Shown in pieces: positions 1 through 11,080 of a stretch of 64,000 nucleotides of DNA. The translations under genes were made by a program, and so were the position numbers. The notes under the pieces were generated by a model, which worked only from the letters and a program-made list of their open reading frames with translations, was not told the DNA's origin and searched no databases. Position 1 is the first letter of the stretch, and the number at the start of each line of letters is the position of its first letter. The DNA lies in NCBI GenBank assembly GCA_905160935.1, contig CAJHZI010000815.1, positions 284,001-348,000 on the forward strand, written 5' to 3'. Origin of the DNA: Enchytraeus crypticus (lineage: Eukaryota; Annelida; Clitellata; Enchytraeida; Enchytraeidae).

Positions 1-97
1 TCCAAGGTGGTCACCCACAAAGTACTAACCGAGGTCGATGCAGCTTAACTTCGATAATTGACGCGCAACTAAACCAAGTGCACTAATCCCGCAGTCT
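1..97 (-). repeat. 5S rRNA-derived repeat, 3' part, cut by window start
   Basis: Read on the minus strand, this matches the internal and 3' half of metazoan 5S rRNA. The key pieces are CGAAGTTAAGC, GGTTAGTACTTTG and GGGTGACC, in the order expected for the 5S promoter region and 3' stem. The remainder is diverged, so it is not a functional 5S gene. A second copy of the same unit lies at 13780-13880, which marks it as a dispersed 5S-derived element (SINE3-like) or pseudogene. Confidence 0.7.
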
Positions 98-840
98 TTT
101 ACTCGTAAGAGTCTGATAAGTCTTAAACAAGCATATAATTGCTTCCTGGCTCTGTAATGGTATGTTAATCTCTATAGTAATGTGTGTAAATATGTTGCGT
201 TGCAATTGCAGATGATTGTTTGACTGAGTTTACAAGCAAGAGTATATTCTACAAGTCATAATTACCTTTAATGCGTAATGTCTAGCAAACCATAGCGATC
301 TTCAATGCGTATACAGTAATTGCCATGATTGTTACTATCGTAAGTCATAATGACACGTTCAATTGTCATGTTTCATCAGTCATAATGCCATGTGTAATTA
401 TCATTCTTTATCAATCATAATTACATATGTGCAATTATCATTCTGTATACGTCATAGCTAGCGTTGCTACGACTATCATATATCTCCCGTAGAATGATCG
501 GTTAGGTTGTCGTCTAGAGACGATGCATGGTTCATACTCAATGCTTGTCCCTTAACTGATGTGATTTTGAGGCACTAAATGGACGTTATTCTCGACATCA
601 GCTTTCTATAGGTCTCACCTCTATGTCCACGAAGAATGAAACTTAATCACTTTTTTGGTGTTTAACCGGATAGGATGCCATGCGTCCTCTTTGATGGCCT
701 AGTTTTTATTCAATTTCTTAAGCACATTTTTTGCACTTACTGGACGTATTTGCACTTTATTTAGATTCTGATAATGCCTATTTAAATTTTTTTCACGCGT
801 TCACTGATTACTCTGTGAGATTTTGTGAAAATTAAACATA
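98..840. other. Intergenic, no gene seen
   Basis: AT-rich DNA with no supported coding exon. Between about 340 and 455 there is a degenerate repetition of a TCATAATnnCATGTGnAATTATCATTCT-like phrase, probably an old tandem duplication. Confidence 0.4.
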
Positions 841-879
841 TTTCTCTTCTTCTTCTTCTTCTTCTTCTTCTTCTTCTTG
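841..879. repeat. (CTT)n microsatellite
   Basis: About a dozen uninterrupted CTT triplets. Confidence 0.9.
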
Positions 880-1512
880 GTGATTAAATAGGCTAATTGC
901 TTTATTTCAATAGCATATGCTAAAGAAAGCGAAAACGAAAAAAGGTTTAGAGTTGAACGACTGTTGCTTAGATATGAGAAAATCTAGTTGAAACAATTTC
1001 ATACTGCAGCAAACTATTGAACAGCTTATTTCAAATCTTCTGGTTGACGGTGACTAAAGCCACCATTGATGAGAATTTACTCAGCTATTACTGTGACATC
1101 TGGCGAAGTTGCGAATAAATCATTTAACTATTTGTTCTACTGTAAAGGTGTTTCGATACTGGTTGGATTCATATGGTCAACGATTAATGATAAATAATTA
1201 GTGATGAATTATAATTATTAATAATTCATGATTAATGATGTGATGATTAGAGTGGTCGACGGAGCGCTATACAGAATGTGAAACTATTTTATTTGACGGT
1301 GCAGCTAAAGAGAAAGTCGTTCGAATCCTGTTAATATCTCTTATGATACACTTGAGACATGGAAACCGATGTTAAACGTATCTTCTTTCAGATTTTATTT
1401 TCTATAGAACAGCCAGTATTCAAACATAAACCAATCAATTATCCTTAGTACTCAAATTATTGTTTAAAATATCCTCCAAGACTGCATCCTCCGCTAGTGC
1501 ATCCTCCTTGGA
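880..1512. other. Intergenic, no gene; possible tRNA-like SINE relic near 1250-1385
   Basis: No coding exon is supported. Around 1250-1385 a B-box-like GTTCGAATCCTG is followed by a GGAAACCGATGTTAAACG tail. That resembles the shared LINE/SINE tail of this genome, so a decayed SINE is plausible but weakly supported. Confidence 0.3.
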
Positions 1513-1650
1513 CTGACCACCCGGATTTGGCTTGCACCGTTTTTGGACCCCTCACTCTGCTCATCGGTTGTAATTTGGTTCCACAGTGTTCGATGTTGTC
1601 ATGGACAACAGTAGCACTCTAATTGTATTGTTGTTGTTGTTGTTGTTGTA
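1513..1650 (+). mobile_element. LINE 3' end, family C, with (TTG)n tail
   Basis: This 3' UTR segment (TTGCACC..TTTTGGACC, then GTTCGATGTTGTCAT.. and AGCACTCTAATTGT) recurs at 10920-11065 on the plus strand and at 37345-37480 on the minus strand. Each copy ends in a trinucleotide run, here (TTG)n. Its LINE nature comes from the 10.6-11.1 kb copy, where recognisable C-terminal reverse transcriptase protein precedes the same UTR. Confidence 0.65.
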
Positions 1651-1799
1651 CAGTGAGCCCTCAGTTTCAAGGCATACTTACATTTAATTGATACGCCTTT
1701 TGGCGTCGCTTTTATCATTTAAATGCAATTTGCATCTCGGAGGCAGTGAACTTTACACTACTCGTGGTTTTCAGCCCGGCATATACAATATATAGCATA

Positions 1800-1830
1800 T
1801 CTTTCTTCTCTCTCTCTCTCTCTCTCTTTC
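1800..1830. repeat. (TC)n microsatellite
   Basis: About 28 bp of TC dinucleotides. Confidence 0.9.
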
Positions 1831-2020
1831 TAAATGTTTGCTTAATGACAACTCCTAAAGAAGCTTAATATTCCTACACCTAATTTGCTTTTCGTTCACT
1901 AGGCGAACGTCATCGATCTCAAATCTTTTTCCAATGCAATGGCTTTGACTTTAAACCGGAATCTTAATATTAGCCGCCTTTGATTTGAAACAGATATGCC
2001 TTGTGACTTATTCACCACTT

Positions 2021-2465
2021 CATTAAGCACTTAGCCGAAGCACTTATGCCAAGCATCTCAAGCCCCAAGCAATTGTTCCAAGCATCTCAAGCCCCAAGCA
2101 CTTATCCCAAGCCTCAAGCACTTATCCCAAGCCTCAAGCACTTATCCCAAGCTCCAAACACTTATCCCAAGCACTTATCCCAATCACTTATCTCAATCAC
2201 TTATCTCAAGCACTTATCCCAAACAGCCGAAACACTTATCCCAAGCCCCAAGCAATTATCCGAAATCCCATGCACTTATTCCAAGCACCTATCTCAAGCA
2301 CTTATCCCAAGCACTTATTGCAAGCACTTATCCCAAGTACTAATCCCAAGCACTTATCACAATCACTTATCCCCTGCACTTAGCCCAAGCACTTATCCCA
2401 AGCACTTATCACAAGCACTTATCCCCAGCACTTATTCCCAGCACTTATCCCACTCACTTATCGGG
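2021..2465. repeat. 13-bp minisatellite
   Basis: Roughly 30 degenerate copies of AAGCACTTATCCC with substitutions and small indels. A 153-codon frame (2046-2507) stays open through it only because the 13-bp unit has no stop in any frame. The peptide repeats with period 13, as expected for a non-coding repeat read through, so no gene is called. Confidence 0.85.
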
Positions 2466-2691
2466 CTAATGGGCAGGTACATTCAGAAAGGTCATTCAGT
2501 GGCGTAGTCCACACAATGTTAGAAAGGACGCATGTTTTTATTTTTGAAAAATTAGTTGGGAAGTGGAAAAAGATACTAGAAAAAGTAGCTATCTACGGTA
2601 AATAGCGTTACTGTATTTGTCTACTACCTAGTACAGCTTATATTTCCAAACTTACAGAGGCCTAGCTGCTTCATTGATTGTAGTCTTTTAT

Positions 2692-3015
2692 TACTGGCTG
2701 GAGCCAGTGGCGACGTCGGTAAGATACTCGATAATCATTTTTATACAACATTAAAGGTTTACCTCAATATAATACAATGGCAAACTTTTTTAATTATTGT
2801 ACGAATAATCAAATAATGATTTATAAAAATGTCCCATCTTCATTTCTCATTTATGCGAAATATGAGTTCTGGTACTTATGCATTAATCAGAACTGCTTAA
2901 TTGAAGTCTCCCTCTCTCTAATCGCGGATGAGTAGGAGTGGGGTTCAAATCCTGGGCTCGCCTGTCACTGACATCGCTTTCGAGTAAGGAAACTGACGTT
3001 AACCTTAGTTTTTCC
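2692..3015 (+). mobile_element. tRNA-derived SINE, family 1, split by a 185-bp segment
   Basis: The SINE head (GCTGGAGCCAGTGGCG.. to GGTAAGATACTCG) is at 2697-2730. The B-box-like GGGTTCAAATCCTGGG and tail (GGAAACTGACGTTAACC) are at 2921-3012. Between them lies a 185-bp segment that is also present at 3172-3360. Other family members are contiguous over about 125 bp, so this copy has been interrupted. Confidence 0.75.
2742..2927. repeat. Direct repeat, copy 1 (inside SINE)
   Basis: It starts ACAACATTAAAGGTTTAC and ends TTAATTGAAGTCTC. It matches 3172-3360 over its whole length, at about 80 percent by eye. Confidence 0.75.
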
Positions 3016-3171
3016 AGATTTTACTAAGCCACTTCATTCTCCACATGCCCATTTAACTCTACTGTGTTATGATGCATCGTACTGTGTTATGATGCATCCA
3101 TTTCAACATCATGATGTTGGGACTATAATATGCATGGATTGATTGATCAATTAATCTCGGGCGAATTAATA

Positions 3172-3360
3172 TTTACGCCTACAACATTAAAGGTTTACAT
3201 CAATATAATACAGTGACGAAATATTTAGATTATTATGGTACAAATGATCAAATACTGATCGATAAAAATATCCCATCTCCAATTCCTAATTATGCAAAAT
3301 ACGAGTTCTGGTACTTCTACATAAATCAGAACTGATTAATTGAAGTCTCTTTCCCTCTAA
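3172..3360. repeat. Direct repeat, copy 2
   Basis: Second copy of the segment at 2742-2927, same orientation. The SINE body and 150 bp of other sequence lie between them. A small tandem duplication (ACTGTGTTATGATGCATC, twice) is at 3060-3098. Confidence 0.75.
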
Positions 3361-4506
3361 TTGGATTAAGGACAATATCTAGCTGGGAAGTGAGGTATTG
3401 TATCTACATGTAATTAGTAGCTACTTCAATTTCGGTAGTAGTTTAAGGGGCTTTACCACATGAAATTATGAACTTATTAACTGTGAAAGTTATGATGTCA
3501 ACGAATCGAAACTGCAAACTGTTGAACTAGGCTGCCAGCTACTACTGCTGGTTATAGCGCAAATTGTTGTGAACAAATGGATATTTCCACAGCCTATTAG
3601 TTGAATAACAAGGACAGTTTGTTGAGAGAACTTGAGATGAGTTTCAATTCAGTAATTCCTAGCTTCCTTTATTTTCAACCTACGATATAATTTGTATTGT
3701 AAATCCCAAGATAAAATTTTATAATAACAAATAAGAAAGTTGATGAAGTCATTGATTTTAATTTATTGTAAACACCAGTAATGAGAGTCTAACAACCCTG
3801 GGCTGTGAACATAAAACTGCCAATTCAGCATGAAACAAACGTCAACTGAACCAATAATTATGGCGAATCAGGAAGCATAAATTATGCTTATAATATTTCT
3901 AAATTATAATCGAAAAGCGCAATATAATGGATCTTAGGAACGGATTTATTGAATTTGTGCATACTTGTAATTAGCTAAAACTGTTTGATTAACCAAAATT
4001 TGCAAAAATTATTATTCCTAGTGAAAACTGTCTTAATAATTAAATTTTACTCTTTGATCTCTTTACTCCTATAAATTGACTTTTTCATTGATTATGCAAA
4101 CATTCAGTTTGTTAATATTTTCAAATTTTTTGAATTGTGTTTATTTTGATAATTATTAATTTTATACCCTTCGTCATCTTCACTGTCATGCAAAAGTTGC
4201 GGTCACAGCAGATAATGCAGAAATATGCAGCGACGTCTGCGATAGCCAAGTAAAACTAATAGCTCCTGTTTCTTTAGCTCAGCCTATTCAAAACGACAAA
4301 ACTGATAGCGTTAGAGTTTTTCCTAGCTATTGATTCTATGTACCGGTTGGATGATAGAATGGATAGCAAGCCTTATCTGAAATGCAGGAAGCCATCTGTT
4401 AGAATCCCAGCCCGACAACGATTTATAAGTATATAAAATATGACAACGGATCTATTTGATATCAATTTTATGTATTTAAGTAATCGGATTACTGAGACGA
4501 AAAAAA
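3361..4506. other. Intergenic, no gene seen
   Basis: AT-rich and without a convincing exon or long repeat. A tRNA-like relic (..GTTAGAATCCCAGCCCGAC) is possible near 4350-4420. Confidence 0.35.
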
Positions 4507-4645
4507 GTAAACACGCATTATAGTGAAATGATCAACTGTGTTGATATCCATCACGTTTTAATACCACATGTTCAAACCGTTAAGCAATTTAGACCATTAC
4601 CCGTATAACCAGTCCAGTGAATGTTCGCCAATTACTCTCATAAAA
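4507..4645 (-). mobile_element. tRNA-derived SINE, family 2, 3' half only
   Basis: It carries the family-2 tail read in reverse (ATTATAGTGAAATGATCAAC, TTGATATC, ACCACATGTT, CCGTTAAGCAATTTAGACC) through to the region before the tRNA-like head. The head with its B box is missing, so this is a 5'-truncated copy. Confidence 0.75.
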
Positions 4646-4796
4646 AGCAATAGCTAAGATGCGTGACATTGTAACTGGTGCTGACTGTGAATACGGAGAA
4701 ACAGCGAAAGCTTCACGATTCCTGTCACCGTAAAAATTAATGAAAGTCTAGCAGAAAAAATAAAACTCATATATAAGGGTTCTTGTACAGACGAGA

Positions 4797-5092
4797 CAGT
4801 CAGATATGTGCCACTCAGATATGTGCCACTAGATATGTGCCACTAGATATGTGCCACCCAGATATGTGCCACTCAGATATATGCCACTAGATATGTGCCA
4901 CTGGATATGTGCCACTCAAATATGTGCAATGCAAATATTTGACACTCTGATATGTGCTGTTAGATATGTGCCACTCAGATATGTGCCACTCAGATATGTG
5001 TCACTAGATATGTGCAATGCAGATAATTGACATTCAGATATATGCCACTCAGATATTTGCTACTAGATATGTGCCACTCAGATATTTGAAAA
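4797..5092. repeat. 15-16-bp minisatellite
   Basis: About 18 copies of AGATATGTGCCACT with an optional CC or TC spacer; drift is stronger toward the right end. Confidence 0.85.
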
Positions 5093-5692
5093 TCATCTTT
5101 GAGAAGAGCAGATATGAAATACACAAGGCATGACAATCTTCAATGTAATTATTGTTTCTACTGTACTTATTTACCTCGATAGAGTTTGTCATATGATCTT
5201 TAAGATATTAATGAAGTTAAATAGTTACGAATAAAGTTAAAAGTTACTAATAGAGTTAAAAGAGGATACTGATCACGGGGTGATTTTCTCCTAAGATTTC
5301 TAGCTTTTCACACAAATACAAAACACATCTTTAATAGAGATGAGAAAATAACTTCCATTATTCCTAATTGTTTAAAGTCAAATATAGATTAGAAATAACT
5401 CTTTAGAGCCTTTACATTCATTGTCAAATCCGCCTTGGAGTTTAGCTCGAAAGTCTGGCCATAGTACCTTAAATATGATGTTGATCTGATAAAATCAATC
5501 CAAAAATGATTTATCAAACGATTAAATACAAGCTATTGTTGACGATTCGCTAGAGCTACGTATGTGACAAACAGTTTGAGTACACATTATAAAATTATGA
5601 AACGATTTGTCGTGTGATGAGTTTTTCTTGTTTTAATTAAACAAGGAGTCACTCGTACTCCTACTAATGGTACTACCTTAAACTTAATTACT
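5093..5692. other. Intergenic, no gene seen
   Basis: AT-rich, with no supported exon or repeat. Confidence 0.35.
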
Positions 5693-5881
5693 GTGTTTAT
5701 AATGCTGAGCATTATAATTTTAGTACAAGAAACGTTAAAATTTTGGAACTATCTGCCATCCAGCATTGTCATGGCTTCCTCATTGAATACTTTTAAGAAG
5801 GTTTATACAAATCTGATTTTTGTAAATTTCTTAAGTCTAGACAATAATCTGATATTTTTATATACATCAAATGCTTATTGA
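5693..5881 (+). pseudogene. LINE reverse transcriptase, extreme C-terminal fragment
   Basis: The frame reads LKFWNYLPSSIVMASSLNTFKK. This is the standard C-terminal block of CR1/L2-type LINE ORF2 (pattern: F or L, W-N-x-L-P, then S-x-N-x-F-K). Only about 60 codons remain. It is a 5'-truncated, dead insertion rather than a host gene. Confidence 0.6.
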
Positions 5882-6027
5882 TGCTAGATTTTCTTTTTAA
5901 ATGTTCTATATTTTGTAACTATTATATTAAAAAATATATATAGTAAAAATGATAATGTGTAGGCCTATTAAATATCTTCAATTTTACTTTTTACTTGTAG
6001 TCGCTGCTTTTACAATTTCTTTTACAA

Positions 6028-6410
6028 ATTCCAAAACCTGTATATGAAGTACACCAAGTATCTATAAACCTGCATATGAAGTATACCAAGTATCTTCAAA
6101 CCTGTATATGAAGTATACCAAGTATCTTTAAACCTGTATATGAAGTATACCAAGTATCTATAAACCTGTATATGAAGTATACCAAGTATCTTCAAACCTG
6201 TATATGAAGTATACCAAGTATCTATAAACCTGTATATGAAGTATACCAAGTATCTATAAACCTGTATATGAAGTATACCAAGTATCTTCAAACCTGTATA
6301 TGAAGTATACCAAGTATCTATAAACCTGTATATGAAGTATACCAAGTATCTTCAAACCTGTATATGAAGTATACCAAGTATCTATAAACCTGTATATGAA
6401 GTATCCATAC
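6028..6410. repeat. 32-bp minisatellite with alternating variants
   Basis: About 12 copies of a 32-bp unit containing AAGTATACCAAGTATC and AAACCTGTATATG. Two main variants differ at TCTATAAACC versus TCTTCAAACC and largely alternate. Long minus-strand frames of 107 and 74 codons are by-products of the repeat. Confidence 0.9.
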
Positions 6411-6417
6411 CTTATAT

Positions 6418-6418
6418 A

Positions 6419-6455
<37 letters not shown>

Positions 6456-6466
6456 TATATAAGGTA
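6418..6466. repeat. (TA)n within a short inverted repeat
   Basis: A TA run flanked by CCATACCTTATATA on the left and TATATAAGGTATGG on the right, so the whole could form a hairpin. Confidence 0.8.
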
Positions 6467-6469
6467 TGG

Positions 6470-6587
6470 ATAAGGCATAGACTTTGTGAAGAGATTAACT
6501 TATTGATCTAAGGAGTGCTCTTATGGAGTGAGAAAACAGACTTTGAGTATGAATATGTATCTTGAACCTGCCACTTGGCAATGCACT

Positions 6588-6622
<35 letters not shown>

Positions 6623-6625
6623 ATA
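6470..6625 (-). mobile_element. Dispersed repeat F, with (GA)n
   Basis: It shares AGACTTTGTGAAG, GGAGTGCTCTTATGGAGTGAG and ACCTGCCACTTGGCA with 16955-17275 (opposite strand) and 29280-29500 (same strand). It ends in a GA run of about 33 bp. It is probably the 3' end of a retroelement, but I see no protein in it. Confidence 0.65.
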
Positions 6626-7185
6626 TGAAGTGCCGCCACGGTCCTTACACATATGAGTGATCTTTCAGTCTTGGATGCACATAAGCCTATGTAGCCTATC
6701 TCGGAATTGCACATGTATAAAATGAAATGGATAAAAAAAATTAATCGAGAGCAAATGAAAAATATCGGAAAAGAATAATTAGAAGACGAATTATAAGATA
6801 TAATCATATAGTCATTGTTGAAAAATTTTGATTTTCTTCAATTTACGCACTCAAGAAATTAAGATACCGATACGAAGTTCGTAATTTATCTAAATTAGAT
6901 ATTTAGAATATAGATTTGAAGGGTGATTTGATAAAGTACTTGTCTGATAAATAAGAGACTACTGGCTACGGGTTCGAAACCTAGTCTCACCGTGTTCATT
7001 GCACTAAAACGTGATTCGTCTGAAAGTCTTATAATTGAGTCTGCAGTGCGTCAGGCAGCTTTGCAGACTGTGACTGATCCTGATGTTCATTAAAGTCCAG
7101 CGAGTGAGATCTATTTCCTGATAAACCTAGAAATGCAATAAACTGATTCATGGTAGAAATATTAGGTGAGAAATGATTGATGTTG
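6626..7185. other. Intergenic; weak tRNA-like relic
   Basis: No exon is supported. At 6950-7045, GGTTCGAAACCTAGTCTCACC followed by a GAAAGTC-type stretch may be a further SINE relic. Confidence 0.3.
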
Positions 7186-7292
7186 TCATCACTCGACTGC
7201 GGATCAGTATGTGCGGGTTCAAATCCTGGGCTCTCCCGTCACTGACATCCGTTTCAAGTGAGGAAACTGGCATTAACCTTAGATGTGCCAGC
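7186..7292 (+). mobile_element. tRNA-derived SINE, family 1
   Basis: Begins mid-head at ACTCGACTGCGGATCAG. It has the B-box GGTTCAAATCCTGGGC, the linker CCGTCACTGACATC and the tail GTGAGGAAACTGGCATTAACC. The 5' head is missing. Confidence 0.85.
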
Positions 7293-7934
7293 TTTATTGC
7301 ACATTTCATTAGCATATAGAGCGTATTGTATTGTTTTGATATTTAAGGGGAAACGTTTAGTAAACTTTTGCGGTAGAGCGCCTTCATTAAACTTGACAGT
7401 GTGACGTATTGGGCAATTAAAGTGAAATTGAATCGTTTTAACATTCTCTCAGTTTAGGTAATAAAAGCATCAACTAAATAATACAGAAAGAAGCGATTGG
7501 ACTGCATAGTGTAGCCTCAATGGGTTTAATTACGACAATAAAATTTTTATTAAATAGTTTTATTAGAATTTTAATGCAAACTAAGTTGCGTAAATGGGAA
7601 GTGGGTATCGGTACAATCGAAACCTGGTTATTAAACTGTACAGCGTTGATGCTGGTAATATAACGGTTATATCCTGTCTTCTATAACTATGTGCTTTTAT
7701 GAATGTGTCTGACCTACTTACGTGTGGGTCAGACACATTGCTGTTATGCAACATCATATGCATAACAACAGATAGTCCGTGAAAGCTTTACAGCTGGTAA
7801 TAAAAGAAAGTTCAAAATGTCAACACAAATAATCTAAAATATCAACGCTGATAACATAATATATCTTACAAAATGTAAGCTTACAAGTATTAGAGATATG
7901 CAATTTCAGAATAAAGCTAAAAAGTAAAAGATAT
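7293..7934. other. Intergenic, no gene seen
   Basis: AT-rich, with no supported feature. A short inverted repeat around TGTCTGACCTACTTACGTGTGGGTCAGACACA (7708-7738, two arms) could form a hairpin. Confidence 0.4.
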
Positions 7935-8053
7935 GGTTAACGTCAGTTTCCTCACTCGAAAGCGATGTCTGTGACGGACGAACCCAGGATTTGAACCCCA
8001 CATGTACTGATCCGCGATCGAGTATCTTACCGACATCGCCACTAGCTCCAGCC
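7935..8053 (-). mobile_element. tRNA-derived SINE, family 1, near full length
   Basis: Read on the minus strand it has the head (GGAGCTAGTGGCGATGTCGG), a box-A-like region, the B-box GGTTCAAATCCTGGG and the tail GAGTGAGGAAACTGACGTTAACC. Confidence 0.9.
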
Positions 8054-8062
8054 CAGCCCCGT

Positions 8063-8077
8063 ATAATATATATATCG

Positions 8078-8124
<47 letters not shown>

Positions 8125-8265
8125 TAATATTTAATAACAATTTTATTCCCACCATAAATATATAATAATATATTTAGAAATAATATATACAGTATATATA
8201 ATAATATATAATATATATAAATATAATATAATTATATGTGTATATATATATATATATAGATATAG

Positions 8266-8310
<45 letters not shown>

Positions 8311-8320
8311 GACCTATACG
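8063..8320. repeat. AT-rich simple repeats
   Basis: Several (TA)n runs separated by TAATAATA-rich spacers. Confidence 0.9.
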
Positions 8321-10184
8321 AATGGTTAGATTGCAAAGCCGAGAGTCGAGCAGTAATTAGCACAGTGTAATTCTCTCACAACCGCGTCAGAGTTGGCTTG
8401 TTTCGCTTTCATTTTATCGCGTTTAACCAGAGCAGTACTATATATAGCAAGGTCATCACGACTGCAGCTACATTATGAACGCTAATGAATTTGTATGCAT
8501 AAAGGGATTTTGCACTCCCTCCGAATTTCGCAGAAGCTATATTTTACTTTCCAATTATTTATACAGAATAACAGAAAAGCAAGCATATTTCGTCACAAAC
8601 CGGTACCGGTTAAGTATTGACTCTTGCCCCCCCCCCCAAATGAAAAATCTGGACGTCTTATTACGTCATTTGATTCGTGGACCTACTGAATCAATTCCAA
8701 GAATTTATCCTCATTGCCAGAACTTCAGCACCATTGTCACGCCACAAAGTGGTGGTGGAGACTCGAATCCTAGGGCGTAGTTCAGTTAATTCTCTGAAAT
8801 ATATTAAAATATATCTGAAATATATTTCTGCCAAATATTAAAATATTGACACCTACATGTAGCGGCGGGCTGAACAATTTTATTCCCATCATTTAATTTT
8901 AATAAATTATAGTGACCTTCTCATAAAGTTAACAAGATAAAGTCCATAGCTCGCGCATAAGATATCGGATTGTCTCGATATCGGGTAGCCCTCCTCTCAA
9001 AGCCACTCAACCATATCTAGAATTTGAAAGTTTGGGTTGTGTGAGCACCTCTGAGCGTATATGTCCATTTTCATACACTACTTTAATTGTACTTTATTGA
9101 TGAGGGAACTTCCGGGAAATAAATTCTACTCAGTTTTAAATTTATTCACTTTCTCTTCATAAAAGCTCTACCTATTTCAAACCTTAATGTAGTATCATCA
9201 ATTACAGTTTACATGTGGTAGAAATGAGAATGTTCAAGTCAAAAATGTTCATGTGAATGTTAAGTCTAATGTGTGATAAAACTAGAAAAGACTGAATGAA
9301 AAATGAATGTGAGGATAAATTAGAGTTTGAGGGGATTAGGGATAGGTTGGCTCAGGGATAGATTGAATGCAACTTCAATATTTCAGTCATGAAAATATGA
9401 AATAGAGAATTTCATAAATTCTCTAATCTTAAGCAGAAGCATCTGACGCAGGCAGTTCATGTCTCAATTCATTTCTCCCTCTTTCTCTTTGTTTAGTCTT
9501 CTGCCAAATAGCAGACTCAAAGCAAACAATCATACTTTCCCAGTCTGCTCACAAAATCGAAAATAATAATCTGCCTATAAAATCAAGGCACATCTGTATC
9601 TTAATATGTTTACTTTAGCTTATAATATAGATATCGCTTCAGAGATGGTTTCCCATTGTCTTCCTAAGTTATTGCTTGGCCAACTATTATTAAAATATAT
9701 GTAAGTTTTTTGAACACATATATTGACCCACAAACTCCTACGCTACAATTACTGTAATTTACATCTAAACTCCTACGACGCATTCATTGTTGATCTGCTA
9801 TATGTATCATTTCAAATGCCCTGTTGCTAATTTAGAATACCACCTAATCTATATGACGTCGGTAAGTTACATTTAGCAGATTGTGTGTATATTGCAGTCC
9901 TCCTAAAATGGTCTAGTAATAAACTAATAATAGCTCGGTTGACTTTCGACTGCCCTAACTGTCTAATTGTCTAATTGCCGAACTATCCTGTACATAAATG
10001 ATAAAAATATCTTTTAATAGAAATATCTTTGCCAAAGATCCTACGGGCCTACCAAATACAAAATGCCAAAGATCCTATAGGCCTACCAAATACAAAATGC
10101 CAAAGATCTATATACATAATCTATATACCAAAGATATATATATATATATAATATACCAAATGCCAAAGATCTTTCAACAGAAAG
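8321..10184. other. Intergenic, no gene seen
   Basis: It contains a C10 run at 8628 and short duplications of ATGCCAAAGATC near 10030-10170. A 101-codon frame at 8475-8780 has no recognisable domain and ends in tRNA-like sequence, so it is not called. Around 9640-9680 a phrase of repeat F (GGTTTCCCATTGTCTTCCT) occurs. Confidence 0.35.
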
Positions 10185-10493
10185 ACCTTTGTTCTCCCGT
10201 TTGGTCGCCTTCGACACTTTCAGATATCTTACGACTAGAATCTGTTCAGTGATCTTTCACCAAGGCTTCAGAGCTTCCAACCTGTCTTATGCTGAACGTC
10301 TCCTGTGACTTACATACCCTGGAGTTTATCTGTCTCAGAGAAGATCTTTTAATGTTTTATAGAATGGCGAGTAAATTAGTTGATAATAAACTTGAGAAAT
10401 TCTTTGTCCCCTTGAACCTCCAACACCCGTAGGAATAGTTGTCGCTTTGACGTCCCTGACATCATCTATGGATGAGGAAACGGGCGTTAAACC

Positions 10494-10527
<34 letters not shown>

Positions 10528-10530
10528 TAA
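10185..10530 (+). mobile_element. LINE C-terminal fragment plus tail A and (ATT)n
   Basis: Broken frames give SVIFHQGFRASNLSYAERLL, the N-C-A-T-Y-x-x-R-L-like block found near the end of CR1-type ORF2 proteins. It is followed at 10450-10495 by the tail GACGTCCCTGACATCAT..GAGGAAACGGGCGTTAAAC, then a 30-bp (ATT)n run. It appears to be inserted within the older LINE of 10560-11080. Confidence 0.65.
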
Positions 10531-10559
10531 GCCACCTAAGTTGCACCTCAATGTTTCGT

Positions 10560-11080
10560 TGCATACCTTTTTCATAGCTCCATCAAATTGTGGAACTCGC
10601 TGTCTGAGACAATAATATCTGCAAAGTTACTTTCATCTTTTAAAAGTAGCATAACTTTAGAAGTTTTTAGTATTCAAATAAATTTCATTTGATAATTACA
10701 GCCATATGTTCATAATTAATTTTATCTCATTTCGTGGCTTAGAACTGCTTAAATTTGATTTTAATGTCTTATTTAATGAATTTTGCTATTAATGTGCACT
10801 TTCTTACTGTGTTTTTAATATTTTATGATTGACTTTTGTAGATTTTCGAACCGAATATTTTTCATGTCAAATGAACAATTGACACGTATATCTGCTTACT
10901 GTCACGCCTATTAACTCCCTTTACTTTGGACTGAATTTCTGGATTTTTGAATTTGCACCGCTTTTGGACCTTCTTTTGTTTTGCTCGCCGGCTTGATTTT
11001 GTCTCAATAGTGCTCGATGTTGTCATTGATGACTGTAGCACTCTAATTGTTGTTATTATTATTATTACAATTATTTTTGA
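10560..11080 (+). mobile_element. LINE family C: ORF2 C-terminus and 3' UTR
   Basis: At 10577-10680 one frame reads SSIKLWNSLSETIISAKLL followed by SSFKSSITLEVF, a classic LINE C-terminal motif. The 3' UTR from 10900 (TTTGCACCGCTTTTGGACC, GCTCGATGTTGTCATTGATG, AGCACTCTAATTGTTG) ends in (ATT)n and matches copies at 1513 and 37345. Confidence 0.7.

Noticed and set aside
1-97. Functional 5S rRNA gene
   Set aside because: Only part matches, with many differences, and the same diverged unit occurs at 13780-13880.
2046-2507. 153-codon frame in the 13-bp minisatellite
   Set aside because: The peptide is just the translated repeat, with no start context, domain or splice sites, and the unit length is not a multiple of three.
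6022-6478. Two minus-strand frames of 107 and 74 codons
   Set aside because: Both are read-through of the 32-bp and TA repeats.
8475-8780. 101-codon plus-strand frame
   Set aside because: No domain, no splice partner, a C10 run in the middle and tRNA-like sequence at the end. It looks like chance.
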